64,000 bases of DNA, from positions 43,148,599 through 43,212,598 of the forward strand of contig OX439052.1 of the NCBI GenBank assembly GCA_949317995.1, in the 5' to 3' direction. A program made the translations under genes and the position numbers. The notes under the pieces were generated by a model. The model made no database searches and was not told the DNA's origin. It saw only the letters and a list, made by a program, of their open reading frames with translations. The stretch is from Acholoe squamosa (Eukaryota; Annelida; Polychaeta; Phyllodocida; Polynoidae). Below, one piece after another: positions 44,229 through 56,000 of this stretch (its first letter is position 1; each line of letters opens with the position of its first letter).

Positions 44229-44443
44229 AGAGAAAAAAAAATGCCATCGAAATAACGGCTAAATCCTTGTCCCAAATTTGCCAGAGATCTGTCGTTATTC
44301 TCATGGACATTGCTTGTACTGAACTGCCATCTGGGGCTTCAATGTATAAACTACACTGCTTCCCTTAAAATATGATTACAGTGGTTCACTGTTCATTTTT
44401 ACGAGGATCCCTGGTAGATTCAACAGTTATATTTTAGAGTGCA
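44229..44443. mobile_element. Small MITE, CACTGTAAAAA family, reverse copy
   Basis: Matches the reverse complement of 37070-37265 (ATAACGGC..., CAAATTTGCCAGAGATCTGTC, GAACTGCCATCTGGGGCTTC). The termini have decayed. Confidence 0.65.
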
Positions 44444-44479
44444 GTCTCTGAGGTGGAGGGGAGTGGTCACATATCTATA

Positions 44480-44676
44480 ACCCTTTAAAGGCTTCTGATT
44501 GCTTAATGCATCCTGTCCATTGGTCGTTATAATGCATGAATACGGCCCTGGGGAGTAACCCGCTTGGTCTACCTTCATGCATTATGCCGACCGCATGGGT
44601 GTGCATCTAAATACACCCGGAGGGTCGTCATGATGCACCAATGCACTCCTGCATTATGCAGCCATTGAAGGGTTTA
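44480..44676. mobile_element. Palindromic MITE, AACCCTTTAAAGGC family
   Basis: Starts TAACCCTTTAAAGGCTTCTG and ends GCAGCCATTGAAGGGTTTAA; CATCATGATGCAC and CCGGAGGGTCGTCATG blocks inside. Confidence 0.7.
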
Positions 44677-45897
44677 ATTAACAACACGATATAGTGGATT
44701 TGGGAAGGAGGGTGAAAAAATCTGAGACCCCCTTTTTCGGGACAGAAAAGATGTCACTCCTTTTAGCAAAAAAAGGGGCATTTCCAGGGAATAAAAAAGA
44801 AAAATTTAGGCCATTCCAGGGGGTGGGGCGGAAAGATGTTTGGTGTATGCAGAGAAAATCCAAATCCACCAACACTCCATCTGTTGCTAAAAAGTGACCA
44901 CCTCACTAAGGTCTAGCACTTTGATCAGTACTGGACCAATGAGATCTGGATGTATAGGGCTTAGTACTGAGGTCCAGTGTGTCCACCATTGATTGACCTG
45001 GGAACTGGCGAGATTAGCACTGATAACAGCCCGCATGGTGGGTACCAGGTGTTACATAATGTACCCAACAAATTCTGCAGTGAATGAAGGGAGTTATCTC
45101 ATTGGTTGAAAATGTATCCCGGGTCAGCCCTATACGGCACATGGCTATTGTATTATTGACCAATGGGAGGCATCCCTGGCATATACTGCGGAGTCGGGGG
45201 CTGAAGGTGTTAGTCATAGTGCCGTCGGGGTCTAATGGCGGCCCCCAGCTGATAATGGCTATGTGAGCTATAGGTTAACCCATCACCACCTTTTGATTGC
45301 CCAGCTTTGAAAAAAAAAGAAGAAAGAAAGCGCATAATTATTTTCAGTGAGTACCAGGGGTAAGGACATCTTGAAATGGCTTCTCATGCATTAATACAAA
45401 ACATGTACATCACGCCCCTATTGATCGCCATGCTGTCTCAGTGTCTGCATGCCGCCATGGCGAGTCACTCGCCAGGACTACATCTAAGGGGTGGATACAA
45501 CCCCGGAGGATCAGTATGATGCTGCAATTGTCATTTAAAGTTACAGAGTCCGATTTTTTTTTCTTAAATCCTGTTCAGATCTGTAATAACACCATTCATT
45601 TACGTTTTTATCTTTAGCTCATACAAGCTTAGAAAGAGAGGTCCCATGGACCTTGCTACAGATAGACATTTTACAGTGTATTTCCATGGAGAAACCTATA
45701 ACCCATAAGGGCTGGGATGGTCATTCATCCTTGGAGCATGTGCACGGGTGTGCCACGCCCAGAAACAAACAAAAACAGAGAGAATGAGGTGGAGCACTCA
45801 GTAATGTACGCCTGGATGCACACGCCATTATATAAATGTGGTCAAGCAGAAAATATGTTGTAACCAATTACCCATGGTTTTAGCCACACCTATTCCT
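44677..45897. other. Intergenic, no gene seen
   Basis: Non-coding with fragments of the CATGATGCA family near 45380-45530. Open frames are short and without family resemblance. Confidence 0.5.
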
Positions 45898-45898
45898 T

Positions 45899-46475
45899 TA
45901 ACCCTTTACGGGCTGCTGATACAGGAGCGGAGTCGTCATGATGCACCGATGAAGTGCTGGCAAGTGTATCAAGAATAGTAGAACTACTCGAGGCGTTCGG
46001 AGTACGGCCGAGGGATCAATGCTGGTTTGTAAGGCCACCCCCCATTGGTCCTCCTCATGTAGGTCAATGTTGATCCCTGAGTCAACTTACTACCCTCCCA
46101 AGCATAGTTAAGGACTGGTACCTACCCAGGGATGGCTGGGGTGGAAGGGGGTGCAGGGAACAAGCTAAGGTTGTGTAGTTAGCGTTCAAGGTCACCCCCA
46201 CCCACAATGCATTGCATATTGTTAGAAAACCGCTACCCGAACGCCTCGTACGGTATAGGCTCGTTGAGTGTATCCCATAGCACCCCCTCCCCTAGACTCC
46301 ACAGGCACCAGTCTCGATAGTGGAGAGTTATGACATATGGTCAGGTGCCCTAGACTACCCCTGCCCGGGTAGCATGATGCTGGAATGTAGCCCTGGTGAG
46401 TAACTCGCCAGGGCTGCATTTATGCATCACATTGGACCATTGGAATCATCCATTAATATATTAGCGGCTTTTAAA
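45899..46475. mobile_element. AACCCTTTA MITE interrupted by another palindrome
   Basis: Left part TAACCCTTTACGGGCTGCTG at 45899 and right part ending AGCGGCTTTTAAAGC at 46475 belong to one family. Between about 45975 and 46255 lies an insert with inverted ends GAGGCGTTCGG / CCGAACGCCTC. Confidence 0.6.
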
Positions 46476-46627
46476 GCAGGGATGTCACTCAGTGCTCAAC
46501 AAAAATTCGGAAATCCTATTTTTTTTCAATTCCCAAACCCTTATAAAAGTTAATGCAAAAATTTCGGTATTTCTAACAAGAAATGCGGTTGTGACCGCGT
46601 AAAAAAACGCCTCCAGTCATTAATGCC

Positions 46628-47042
46628 CGGGGGGGGGCACTCAGATTTCTTCTGACAGGGGTGTGCGGCTGGGCCTCTGACAACCCTTACTCTTGGTGAG
46701 AGGGATTTTTTGGCAAAAGGTGACCCTTGCTGAGAGGGACTTTGGTCAGAAATGTCTTTTATCTGAAAATTAACCATTGATGTGAGGAATTTTTGTCAAA
46801 ACTGACCACATTTGACAGAAACTTTAAAGAAAACTTTGAAAACTGACACTTATTTGGACGCGCTAGGTCAAAATATGAGAAAAGTGACCCTTGGTGAGAG
46901 GGATTTTGGCTAAAAGTGACCCTTGGTGAGAGGGATATTGTCCAAAACTAGACCCTTGGTGAGAGGGACTTTGGCCAAAAAGTGGCCTTGCCAGCCGCAC
47001 ACCCCTGTCAGTGACATACAGTGAGTGCCCCACCCCCCCCCC
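46628..47042. mobile_element. Palindromic element with repeated word CCCTTGGTGAGAGGGA
   Basis: Ends GGGGGGGCACTC...GACAGGGGTGTGCGGCTG and CAGCCGCACACCCCTGTC...GAGTGCCCC are inverted. Inside are about six copies of GTGACCCTTGGTGAGAGGGA plus TTTTGGCCAAAA. Its sister copy at 51654-52087 has the same ends but a different word. Confidence 0.8.
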
Positions 47043-48120
47043 ACGTTAATGTCGATATTCAGTAATTTTGTATTGTGAGACCTCATCACATGGGGCAAAT
47101 GCACTCATCATAGCGCACTCCTGTACCGCTTCGCGGTACCGCCGCTACGCGGCGTGGGAGGCGCTAAAAAATTTAGGAAAGTGGCATCTCTGTTAAAGGC
47201 CGTATTGTGTCATTACATACAATTTATATGCCACTAGGCATAACTTCCCAGTGGGCGCAGAACCTTGAAATAATGTTGATACAACATAATCAAATTATTT
47301 CAACTTTGATTCAACATATTCTATGCCTGCAGGGTTATGGTAAGGCATCAATGTCAAGCCAACCCCGGCCCATTTGAGGAAAACGCCTGCTTTAAGCCCC
47401 TTATTTGAGGCATGGTCCAAACTAGGCAGGAATTTGTACAACATTGCCATACATGCAGAATTAATTTTGAACATCGTTTTGAATACAACAGTAACAACTG
47501 ATCATACTCAGATATGAATGCTCTAAACATTTACATGCATCATGCACCAAAGGCTCAACATGCACCATGCATTAATGCAGTACTGGCAAACAGACTCACC
47601 GACACAGCCTTAATAGGCGAGACACCTTAAATTTGTTTATTTTGAGTTTTAACAAGTTTATTGGCTGAAATCATACATGTACGTTTTTCAGATCGGCCAA
47701 AACACGGCAACAGGAAAGAAATAGTGTAGCGCTCAATCAGGTTGTACAAAATTTTGCCTCTCCTATGAAGACACTTTAAAAGTGAAAGAAACATATGATA
47801 TGATAAGAATGATACCCTTAAATATTGGCTACAATCATAGAATAGTATTGATTTTGTTCTTAAAATTGATTTGATGAAATAGAATTTAAAAAATAAAATA
47901 AAATAAAGACAAATGTCCCACTGAGTCCTTTGTCCCACTCTGCCCCGGTCTCCCCTAGACCATAAAACATACACTGGTGTCATGGGCTATTCAAAGGGCT
48001 AATGACCAAGAATAAACAATAAGAGATGAACCTAGTCAACAATACAAACACCAGTCTGTAAGTAATTAATGATGTTTACAGCCACACCTATCCTCTTAAT
48101 TATCTATAGTAAATAACAGA
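47043..48120. other. Intergenic, no gene seen
   Basis: Contains a small GC palindromic patch (47125-47160: CTTCGCGGTACCGCCGCTACGCGG as short inverted words) and a fragment of the CATGATGCA family near 47530-47610. Confidence 0.5.
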
Positions 48121-48288
48121 GTAGTCATAATCTATAAACAGGGGGTGGTGAGATTCCGTGTAGTCCCCCTGCCCCCGTGTTAAAACATGCTGATAATGGC
48201 AGCCAAAATTCTTTTGTGTCCCCCCCCCCCACGGTGGAGGCACGGAATGTTTATGCCCCTCTTTGGTCTATAGTCACGCACAGGCTTG

Positions 48289-48340
<52 letters not shown>

Positions 48341-48396
48341 TAGAAGAGGCTAAATTTGTATGCCCCCTCCCCCTCAAGATAAATAATGACCACTCA
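48121..48396. mobile_element. MITE with AGTGGTCATTATTTATC termini and a TG microsatellite
   Basis: Decayed left end GTAGTCATAATCTATAAAC, right end GATAAATAATGACCACT. The interior has GCCCCCCCCC tracts and CGCACAGGCTTGTTTTTG followed by (TG)n at about 48293-48337. Relatives: 55832-56075 and the block starting at 62532. Confidence 0.7.
48293..48337. repeat. (TG)n microsatellite
   Basis: About 22 TG units in the middle of the MITE; the sister copy at 55980 has only GCTTTTTTGC at this point, so the microsatellite expanded after insertion. Confidence 0.95.
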
Positions 48397-49300
48397 CATT
48401 AAATGGTCCAATTTTTCACTATGGCTTCATTGAATAGTTACAAACCCCTTCCCAAATGTGATTTTATCATAAATGTCCCCCATAATAATAACATAACATG
48501 AACAGAGAAATTCACTTGAATCACTCCATACTGAATTGGCTTGTTTCTTTACTTGTTTGGCCATGTGGCCTAAAAAAACGAAGTTGTGCTCAGGTATCCC
48601 GACTGACCCTAATTTTTTTTTAGACATTTTTGGTAAAAAATGACCCAAAAATGGCAAAAAATGTCAATATAATTGTGGCCCAACGGGTGGCAACGCACCT
48701 CCAGGGGGGATTTTTAGTACTGGTTTTGGCCACCAGGGGGCAGTATATGAGTAAAACACTGAAAAATATGCAAAAAAAGCTTTAGACAAGTTTTTTATAA
48801 GGAATCCAGTGGTATGCTTAAAAATCATTCCATCTCCACTGAAAATGTTCCATTTTTGGAATGTTGGTTGCCATGGAAACATAGAAAATTGATAGATAAG
48901 GTAATTTCTGGTTGCCATAGAAACCACTCCCCTATTCCAATTGGGAATTGTTGCCACAAACTCTTTTTTGAAATTCCTTCAGGAACCCAGAACCTAAAAC
49001 AGAGCTAAAAAATTCCCACAAGGTTTCTTCTCAGAGATTCAGTTTTGAGGCTAACTCTAGAAAAAAAATCACTTTTTATCAATAGAGGATTGGTGAGTTA
49101 GGGCACATGACTACCCCCGTCCCCCTCCAGCCTCGGCCAGCGGCTATTGATACTACCAGGTAGTACTATGGCGGACTGGAGGGCCTGTCCCTCCCCTGTA
49201 TGCCTACTACCAAGGATGGTACAGTATAGGATAGGTTACTCCATACAGTCCTATAGTGAAGGCCAACCCCCCTCTTTCATCCCCCCCCCATGAAACTATA

Positions 49301-51585
49301 GGCTACTTTATGTCTTCACTATTGGGCCCTATGTATGATAAGTGGGTTTATGGAGCAATTTTATATCTTTATGGGAGGAATATTAAATGAAGCGAAGGGA
49401 CCACCTAAACCATAAAATCCTGCTAAATCCAAAAATGATAGTCATTATTCTCAGACTTTGACTAAAAGTACCTAGAATTGAGGTTTGATGGGGGAAATAT
49501 TTTAAAAGTACTAAAGTGATATTGAAAAAGATTGGAAATCTTTAAAGATACAACATCTCAATCAACATTAGTACCTCAACACAGATACACAAATGATGCC
49601 TATCTCTCAATCTGACAAATACTGTTTCTCTGCATTGCTCTGCCTATCCCACATACAGCATATCAATTAGTGTACCTATCACTCAGCCTGCCTCTTCAAT
49701 CTAAAACATCAAGAGTAAAATCTGATTATCTCTTAAAATGCTTGGATTCTCATGCTTACCTCTAACCTTACTTTAGCTTATCTGTTCCTTCTTACCATTA
49801 GTCTACCTATCCTCAATCTGCCTATCATTCATTTTACATATCCCTCATGGTCACTATCCCTCAGACCCTATGTTTACACTGCATTGTTCATCTCTTATTT
49901 AAGCATCAATGGTTAACAGTACATTGCTTATAATGTCTACTATTTTGATATTACCTATCCTTCATAAGTCCTATCATAAAGTCTACCTATCCCTCATTGA
50001 GCATATCCCCCAACTGTGCACATCCCTCATATTTGACTTGTATATTGATCCCTAGCACCATGCTTTCTTTCTTTTATGTTTGCTCATCTTACAAGGTACT
50101 GTCTGTGCCTATCCCTTAAACTGCTTATTGCTCATACTAGCTATCCCTCTTGCTACCCATCCATTTGAATACCTATCCCTCATGTTCTCTATATAGCTGT
50201 CTTACCCATCTCATCTCTCTTAACCTACTATGTCCCAAACACACTTTATTATTATGACCATTCCATAGTCAACCTATCACCCAAGGGACTGGCTCCACAG
50301 TCTATCCTAATCATACATCTACCTATCATTCATGCTGCATATCATTCAGTTTACCTATCCCCCAGTCTGTCTGTTCTTCATGGTGTACATATCCCCTGGT
50401 CTGCCTAAACAACTCTCTTTATACCACTCACATTTTGTTCTTTCTAACTAACTTTAATAGATGTCTAATGAAACAAACACCCCCATTGTATTTCAGGGAT
50501 ATGCAGAGGGATATGCATAGCAAACATGAGTGATATGTAGAATGGAGGATAGGCACAATGGGGGATAGGTATATATCACAAGGCTAGACCTGGAGATAGG
50601 TGGAAGGAATTGAACACAATCTTAGATATATATATAGAGAGAGAGCTGGCTAGATTGACTGAGCTGAGATAGGTAAGAAAGCCATATGGAGAGCATGAGG
50701 GATAGGTACCAGTATTCAAAAGGATGGGTAGCAAGGGGGATATGTAGTATGAGCAATAAGCAGTTTGAGGGATAGGCACAGACAGTACCTTGTAAGATGA
50801 GCAAATGTAAAAGAAGGAAAATATGGGTGCTAGGGACCGATATGCAAGTCTAATATGAGGGATGTGCACAGTTGGGAGATAGGCACTATGAGGGATAGGT
50901 AGGCTTTATCATAGGTATTATAAAGGATCGGTAAGATCAAAATAGTAGACATGATAAGCAATGTACTGCTAACGATTGAGGCTTAAATAAACAGATGAAC
51001 ATGCAATGCAGTTTAAACATGAGGGTCTGAGGGATAGTCACCATGAGGGATAGGTTAAATGAATGAGGATAGGTAAACTGGGAAGGTGATTACAGAGGAG
51101 AATAGGTAAGGTAAGGCGTAAGCCTTATTTAGGCCTTTTGGGAGATAGCCTTATATTGCTCAAGATGCTTTGGATTCAAGAGATAGGCAGTATGAGTGAT
51201 AGGTAGACTAAGGGATAGGCAGTATGTGGGATAGGCAGAGCAATGCACAGTTAGAGTATTTGTCAGATTGGGAGAGATAGACATTTGGACATGTACACTG
51301 AGGTACAAACTCTGGATTACATTTATCTATCTAAAAAAAAGACTTCTAATCATTTCAATATTACTTTTGTACATTTTGAAATATTTTCATCATCAAACCT
51401 CATTTTTGGGTACTTTTGGTCAATTTCTGAAAATCATGATCACCCATTCTGGATTCAGCAGCATTTTTTGGTCTGGGGTAGTTTCTTCTTCCCCTTTGGT
51501 ATCACCCTGATAAAGGAATACCACAGCTCCATAAACCACCTAATCCTCTATAGAAAATACACTGAAGACACAAGGTAGCTTAGTT
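49301..51585. mobile_element. 2.3-kb imperfect palindrome (foldback) with CCTATCCCTCAT word arms
   Basis: Outer ends TGAAACTATAGGCTAC... and ...GTAGCTTAGTTTCA are inverted, and GTGGGTTTATGGAGC at 49341 meets GCTCCATAAACCACC at 51527. The left arm (49600-50420) carries many degenerate CCTATCCCTCAT words and the right arm (50500-51260) their complement ATGAGGGATAGG. The centre is near 50440. No coding frame of note. Confidence 0.85.
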
Positions 51586-51653
51586 TCAAGGAAGAGGAGG
51601 GAACACCGATTACAGCCACGCCCTAGTGGTCATTTTCTGAACCCTCCCAAACC

Positions 51654-52087
51654 CCGGGGGGGGCACTTCAATTTTTTTTGATACAGGTGTGTGGCTGAAC
51701 CCACTACAACCCTTACCCTTGCTAGGGCACTCATTCGCGGGGTTTTTCTTCGAAAGCCTACCCTTGCTAGGGCACTTTTGACTCAATAATCCTAGATTTG
51801 TTTCAAAATGTCTTAAATTTACACTGACTGGGGAGAAAATTGAATTTGGTTCATGCTATTTTCATGAAAACTGTGCCTTTGTCCAAGAAAATTTCGAAAT
51901 TTCCTGCGTAAATCGGGGTATTTTGCTCAAAGTTGACCCTTGCTAGGGACATTTTGCTGAAAAGTAGACCCTTGCTAGGGACATTTGTGGCTGAAACAGG
52001 AGGCTTGCTAGGGACTTTTCCTTGAAAAAGTACCCTTGCCAGCCGCACATATGTGTATACCTTACATAGAGAGTGCCCCCCCCCGGG
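51654..52087. mobile_element. Palindromic element with repeated word ACCCTTGCTAGGGACA
   Basis: Same end architecture as 46628-47042 (GGGGGGGCACTTC...GGTGTGTGGCTG and CAGCCGCACATATGTG...GAGTGCCCCC). The internal word is ACCCTTGCTAGGGACATTTT, five to six copies, instead of ACCCTTGGTGAGAGGGACTTT. Confidence 0.8.
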
Positions 52088-52870
52088 CTCCCAAACCCCT
52101 CATTATAGCACTCAGTATGGAGGCCTAGTGGAGCCGCCATTTTGAATTTCGCTGGTTGAGGTGAAACCCTCTGAAAAGACATACCATGATGGGTACCTTG
52201 TCCCTGGTTAACACCCACTTCCAGGGACATGCTGGTCCCATCTTATCAGTTCTTATCAGTGTGTGTCGCCGAAACCAGCTCCAGACCAGCTAGTGGCCAA
52301 TATCATTTCCCCTCCTCTTGTTTCAAGGAGGGTTAGAGGGGGTGGCCTGTCACAGTCTACCCATAGACTATACTCCTCCTATTGTGTCTAAGCTCCTTGC
52401 TATTACCCTGCCTGTGGCTGGCATTCTCCTCCCGCCCGAACCCCTCCCCTACCATATGCCTCCCTGCCTCCCTCCGCCCTCCCTCCCACATTGCCACAGA
52501 CGTTATCCGGTGAACATGTGTCTCATTCTCTGGCCAAATTTTCTAAGATTCTGACACCAATGATTGTGAAGCGGAACGAATTGAATTTTCTCGTATTGAA
52601 TAGGCATTTGTAACTTAGCAATGTCGATATTTGTTGATATTAGAGATAATATTGGGAACTACTTTCTTGTGGAAAAGTATTTGCGCGGTGAATATACAGC
52701 TGACACTACTGGGGAGTGACATCCTGTTTAGCCGAATTACCTCACGTCCTAGATAAAATACCTTTCTCTGCATTTAATCAATTAACTACGTATATTTTCT
52801 AGATATCATAACATACATCATTGTTATATACGTTCATCGGTGACAATATCTATGATTGTGCTTCTACAAA
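52088..52870. other. Upstream region of ARCN1
   Basis: Non-coding. A pyrimidine-rich stretch lies at 52370-52500. No TATA box could be assigned with confidence. Confidence 0.45.
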
Positions 52871-53041
52871 CTCTCTTCAATCGGGCATAGTCCGCCGTCG
52901 CGGAGGAACTTGAGGCGACTGACGTGGCCGCAGCCATTTTGACACAAGCAAGGAATTGTGTGATGTGTATTTTGTTGTCGTGGATTTAGAGCACTTTAGC
53001 ATCAAAAGTATTGAGTACCATACAACACACAAGGCGTCAAC
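52870..53041 (+). promoter_or_regulatory. ARCN1 promoter/5' UTR
   Basis: A CpG-richer stretch (52885-52935, CCGCCGTCGCGG, GACGTGGCCGCAGCC) precedes the ATG; GCAGCCATTTTGAC is YY1-like, often found at housekeeping starts. The transcription start is probably within 52900-52960, inferred from composition only. Confidence 0.4.
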
Positions 53042-53044
53042 ATG
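53042..53044 (+). CDS. ARCN1: ARCN1 exon 1 coding part: initiator codon only
   Basis: CGTCAACATG|GTAAGTTATC: the donor follows the ATG directly; exon 2 begins GTG TTG CTG (VLL). The 3.7-kb intron holds most of the repeats between 53 and 56.7 kb. Confidence 0.85.
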
Positions 53045-56000
53045 GTAAGTTATCGAAGAACTTTTCATTCCCAAAAGGTTTTGGATATTAACGTCTGTTG
53101 AGACCGATTTAACAGCCATATTTTTGTAAGCTACTGTCACCGGTTCGATGTGTCCGGATCTGCCACGACGTGAGACGGGTCGGGTGTGCTTGTGTTTACG
53201 TTTCAATTTCAACATGTTGGGCGTGCCAATCATCTGAAAGGCCATGCAAAATTATTGTATTAAGACATAGAAACTATTTGTTAACGTGGGTTGATGTAAC
53301 GCCATGGTCAGAGGTAACAAACTGTGCTATTAAAAGTCTTTCGACTTGTTTTCATTTTGATAATTGTCACTCAAAAGTCAAAAACGGCAGTCACTGAGTT
53401 TCAGCTGTCACTAGACTAGATCTACATATTAAGAGTTGAAGAATCCCACCCACAGACCATATATAAGACATTGTATGGCACATTCGGGCCTTGAGTTTGA
53501 GCAATTCAGGTGAGGCTATATTTCAATAGATCAGTATAGAATTGCAGTAGTATTGTCTATTGAAAGGAAGTGCTAGTTGTTTTAAACTAAATTAAAGCAG
53601 GGGTGATCCACTACTCCGTTCTGCACTGGCACTGTGAATGCCGACGTCCAACAGACTGTCTGCGAGCTGTCGCGGATATCAAAAGTTGTTGATATTTGCA
53701 TTTTCTGTCGGTCTTCAAAAAGTCGGCTGGTTCACCAACCAGCCACTTCTCTTTCTGAACAGATTAAATCCTAACCATTGGATTCTATTGTAATTATGAT
53801 TCAAAGAACCAGCCGATTCAGGAATTTCATCTGAAACGGAGGTGGCCGGTTAAGTGAGACATGACTGTAGTGTAGTGGATCATCTAAAGCCTAGTGTGGG
53901 GATTTCCACACCGTCTGCCGCTCAGCCTAGCTCTAACATCATATGCCTAGGGACCGGTTGGCAGGTCTAGTAAAGCCCAGACACTCTCTCCATTTTTACA
54001 CGTCTGACAAAGAAAAGCAGCCCTTTGACTTTGTCAGAGTAGTAGATCCCGGGCTTTAAACAACCATCAACAGGGCCAGGGGATGGGTTAAAGATGTGGA
54101 TTTTTGTTCTGGTCCAGAGTCTGTGTACACAAAAATTGTCCAGGCCCCCCTTTGCCTTTAGCCGACCACAGACGGAGCCAATTCAGTAGATACCGTAAAA
54201 ATCTCCTGCGTATAAGACGCAGTGCATGTATAAGACGCACCCCCAACTCAGAGAAGACTATTTCACGTATAAGACGCACCTCTGAGGGCAGACTTTTGTA
54301 AGTTTAGTACTGTTCTATAGTAAAAATACCCCGCATACAAGGCGCACCCCCAACTCAAGGCAACCATTCTCCCGTTTATAAGACCCACACACGATCTGAT
54401 TCGCGTCTAAGACGTGCCTTATACGCAGGAGATTACGGTAGTTATGGAATTGTGTCTGATCAGACCAGTGATATAAAATCTGTTTGATATTTGCCGACTG
54501 GACCAGATGTTCACTGCAGACGCCCCCGACGTCACAATCAGCCCACTGGATCGGGCCTGTCTGTGGTCGGCTTTTGCAGGCTTTCTCACAGAACAGTCCC
54601 TACTGTTATGGAGGGAAATGGTCAATTCGCTCTAAAGCCTGTTTGCACTACATATGCATTCGCGCTACTTACACATTCGCCCTAGACCATATGCTCTACT
54701 TTTGGATGATTCGCTCTAGTGTATGGATGGCGTAGGGACAGTATCCTTAGCCCTTTGATTGTTTCTAGTTCTATTAGAGCTTGGAATATGATTATTTAGT
54801 TCACTATTAATCTCTAATATAAGGGGAAAGGGTTTGTTACAGATCCAAAAACTAGTGGGAATCATCCATTTCTGCGATTTTGTATGATTAGTGCGAATAG
54901 TCCAAGGGTAGAGCGAATGGTCCAAAGTGGAGTAGTGCGAATTATCTAGGGCAAATAGGCATTAGTGTGAATGGTCCATAACTCGCTATGGATCGCATAA
55001 CATTAGTAATAAGGCCTTAATAAGGCCAACAAAAAAGATGTGTGTTTCAGTTAACATGCTGAAAAAAAAGTAGGTAGGGTAGGTCGGATTTTTTTTTATT
55101 TTGCATTTTTTTTAACTGGTACAATGACTCGTGACTTGTGCTGATGACTCGCAGATGGCCAGATCGACTGAAAAAAGACATCGGAAAATAAAAGGTTTTC
55201 TTCAAAATTGCAGAAAAAAAGCTAGGGTCGGCCCTGTTGTGCTAGGTAGGGTCGGGTGACCTGAAACATACAATTTTTTTGGGCCTAAACAAAACAAAAA
55301 GAACAAAGAAGACATTATCTTGTTCCCCTACATCAAGATGAACCAATGTGTACTCACTAGCAAAACATAATGAATATAGATAGATGCAGCCCTGACAAGT
55401 TACTTCTCAGGGCTTCATTCATGTATAATACAGAGATGTCAGACCCTCAGAGGTTCATTTATTTTCAGAGGTTCAGAGGCCCCTCAAATTTAGACTTTAA
55501 TGCAGTTTCACATGTTGAGAAATCCTTCCACTTTTAAAGTGTTCAGAGGTTGGACCAACACCCAACTGACATCTCTGATAATAACAAATCGTCACCTTAG
55601 TGCAAGAAGGTTGTGACTGATATTTTGGCAAAAATGAGTTAGTTTTGTTTTAACATGTATTGGCCCTTATCTAGCTACTATAAAAGTGCTGGAGATCTAT
55701 ATATGATATGTGTGTCTACAGGGCCCAGTGCAATGTTGGTGTTTCCACTTTGTGCTATAGTAAGTGGAACACTACTTTTGCCTCTCCTACATAACTTGAA
55801 AAATGCAGTTACAACCTTCTTGCTCTAAGGGAGTGGTCATTATTTATCAACATGGGGCAGGTGGTGGGTTTTATATGCCCCCCCTCGACGACAGTCAAAA
55901 TTTTTTGCGCCCCCCCCCCCAAACCGCAGGCGCAGAGAATTTTTTGGCGCCCCTCTGAGCTATAGTAGCGCACAGGCTTTTTTGCTCAAAAGAGGGTAAA

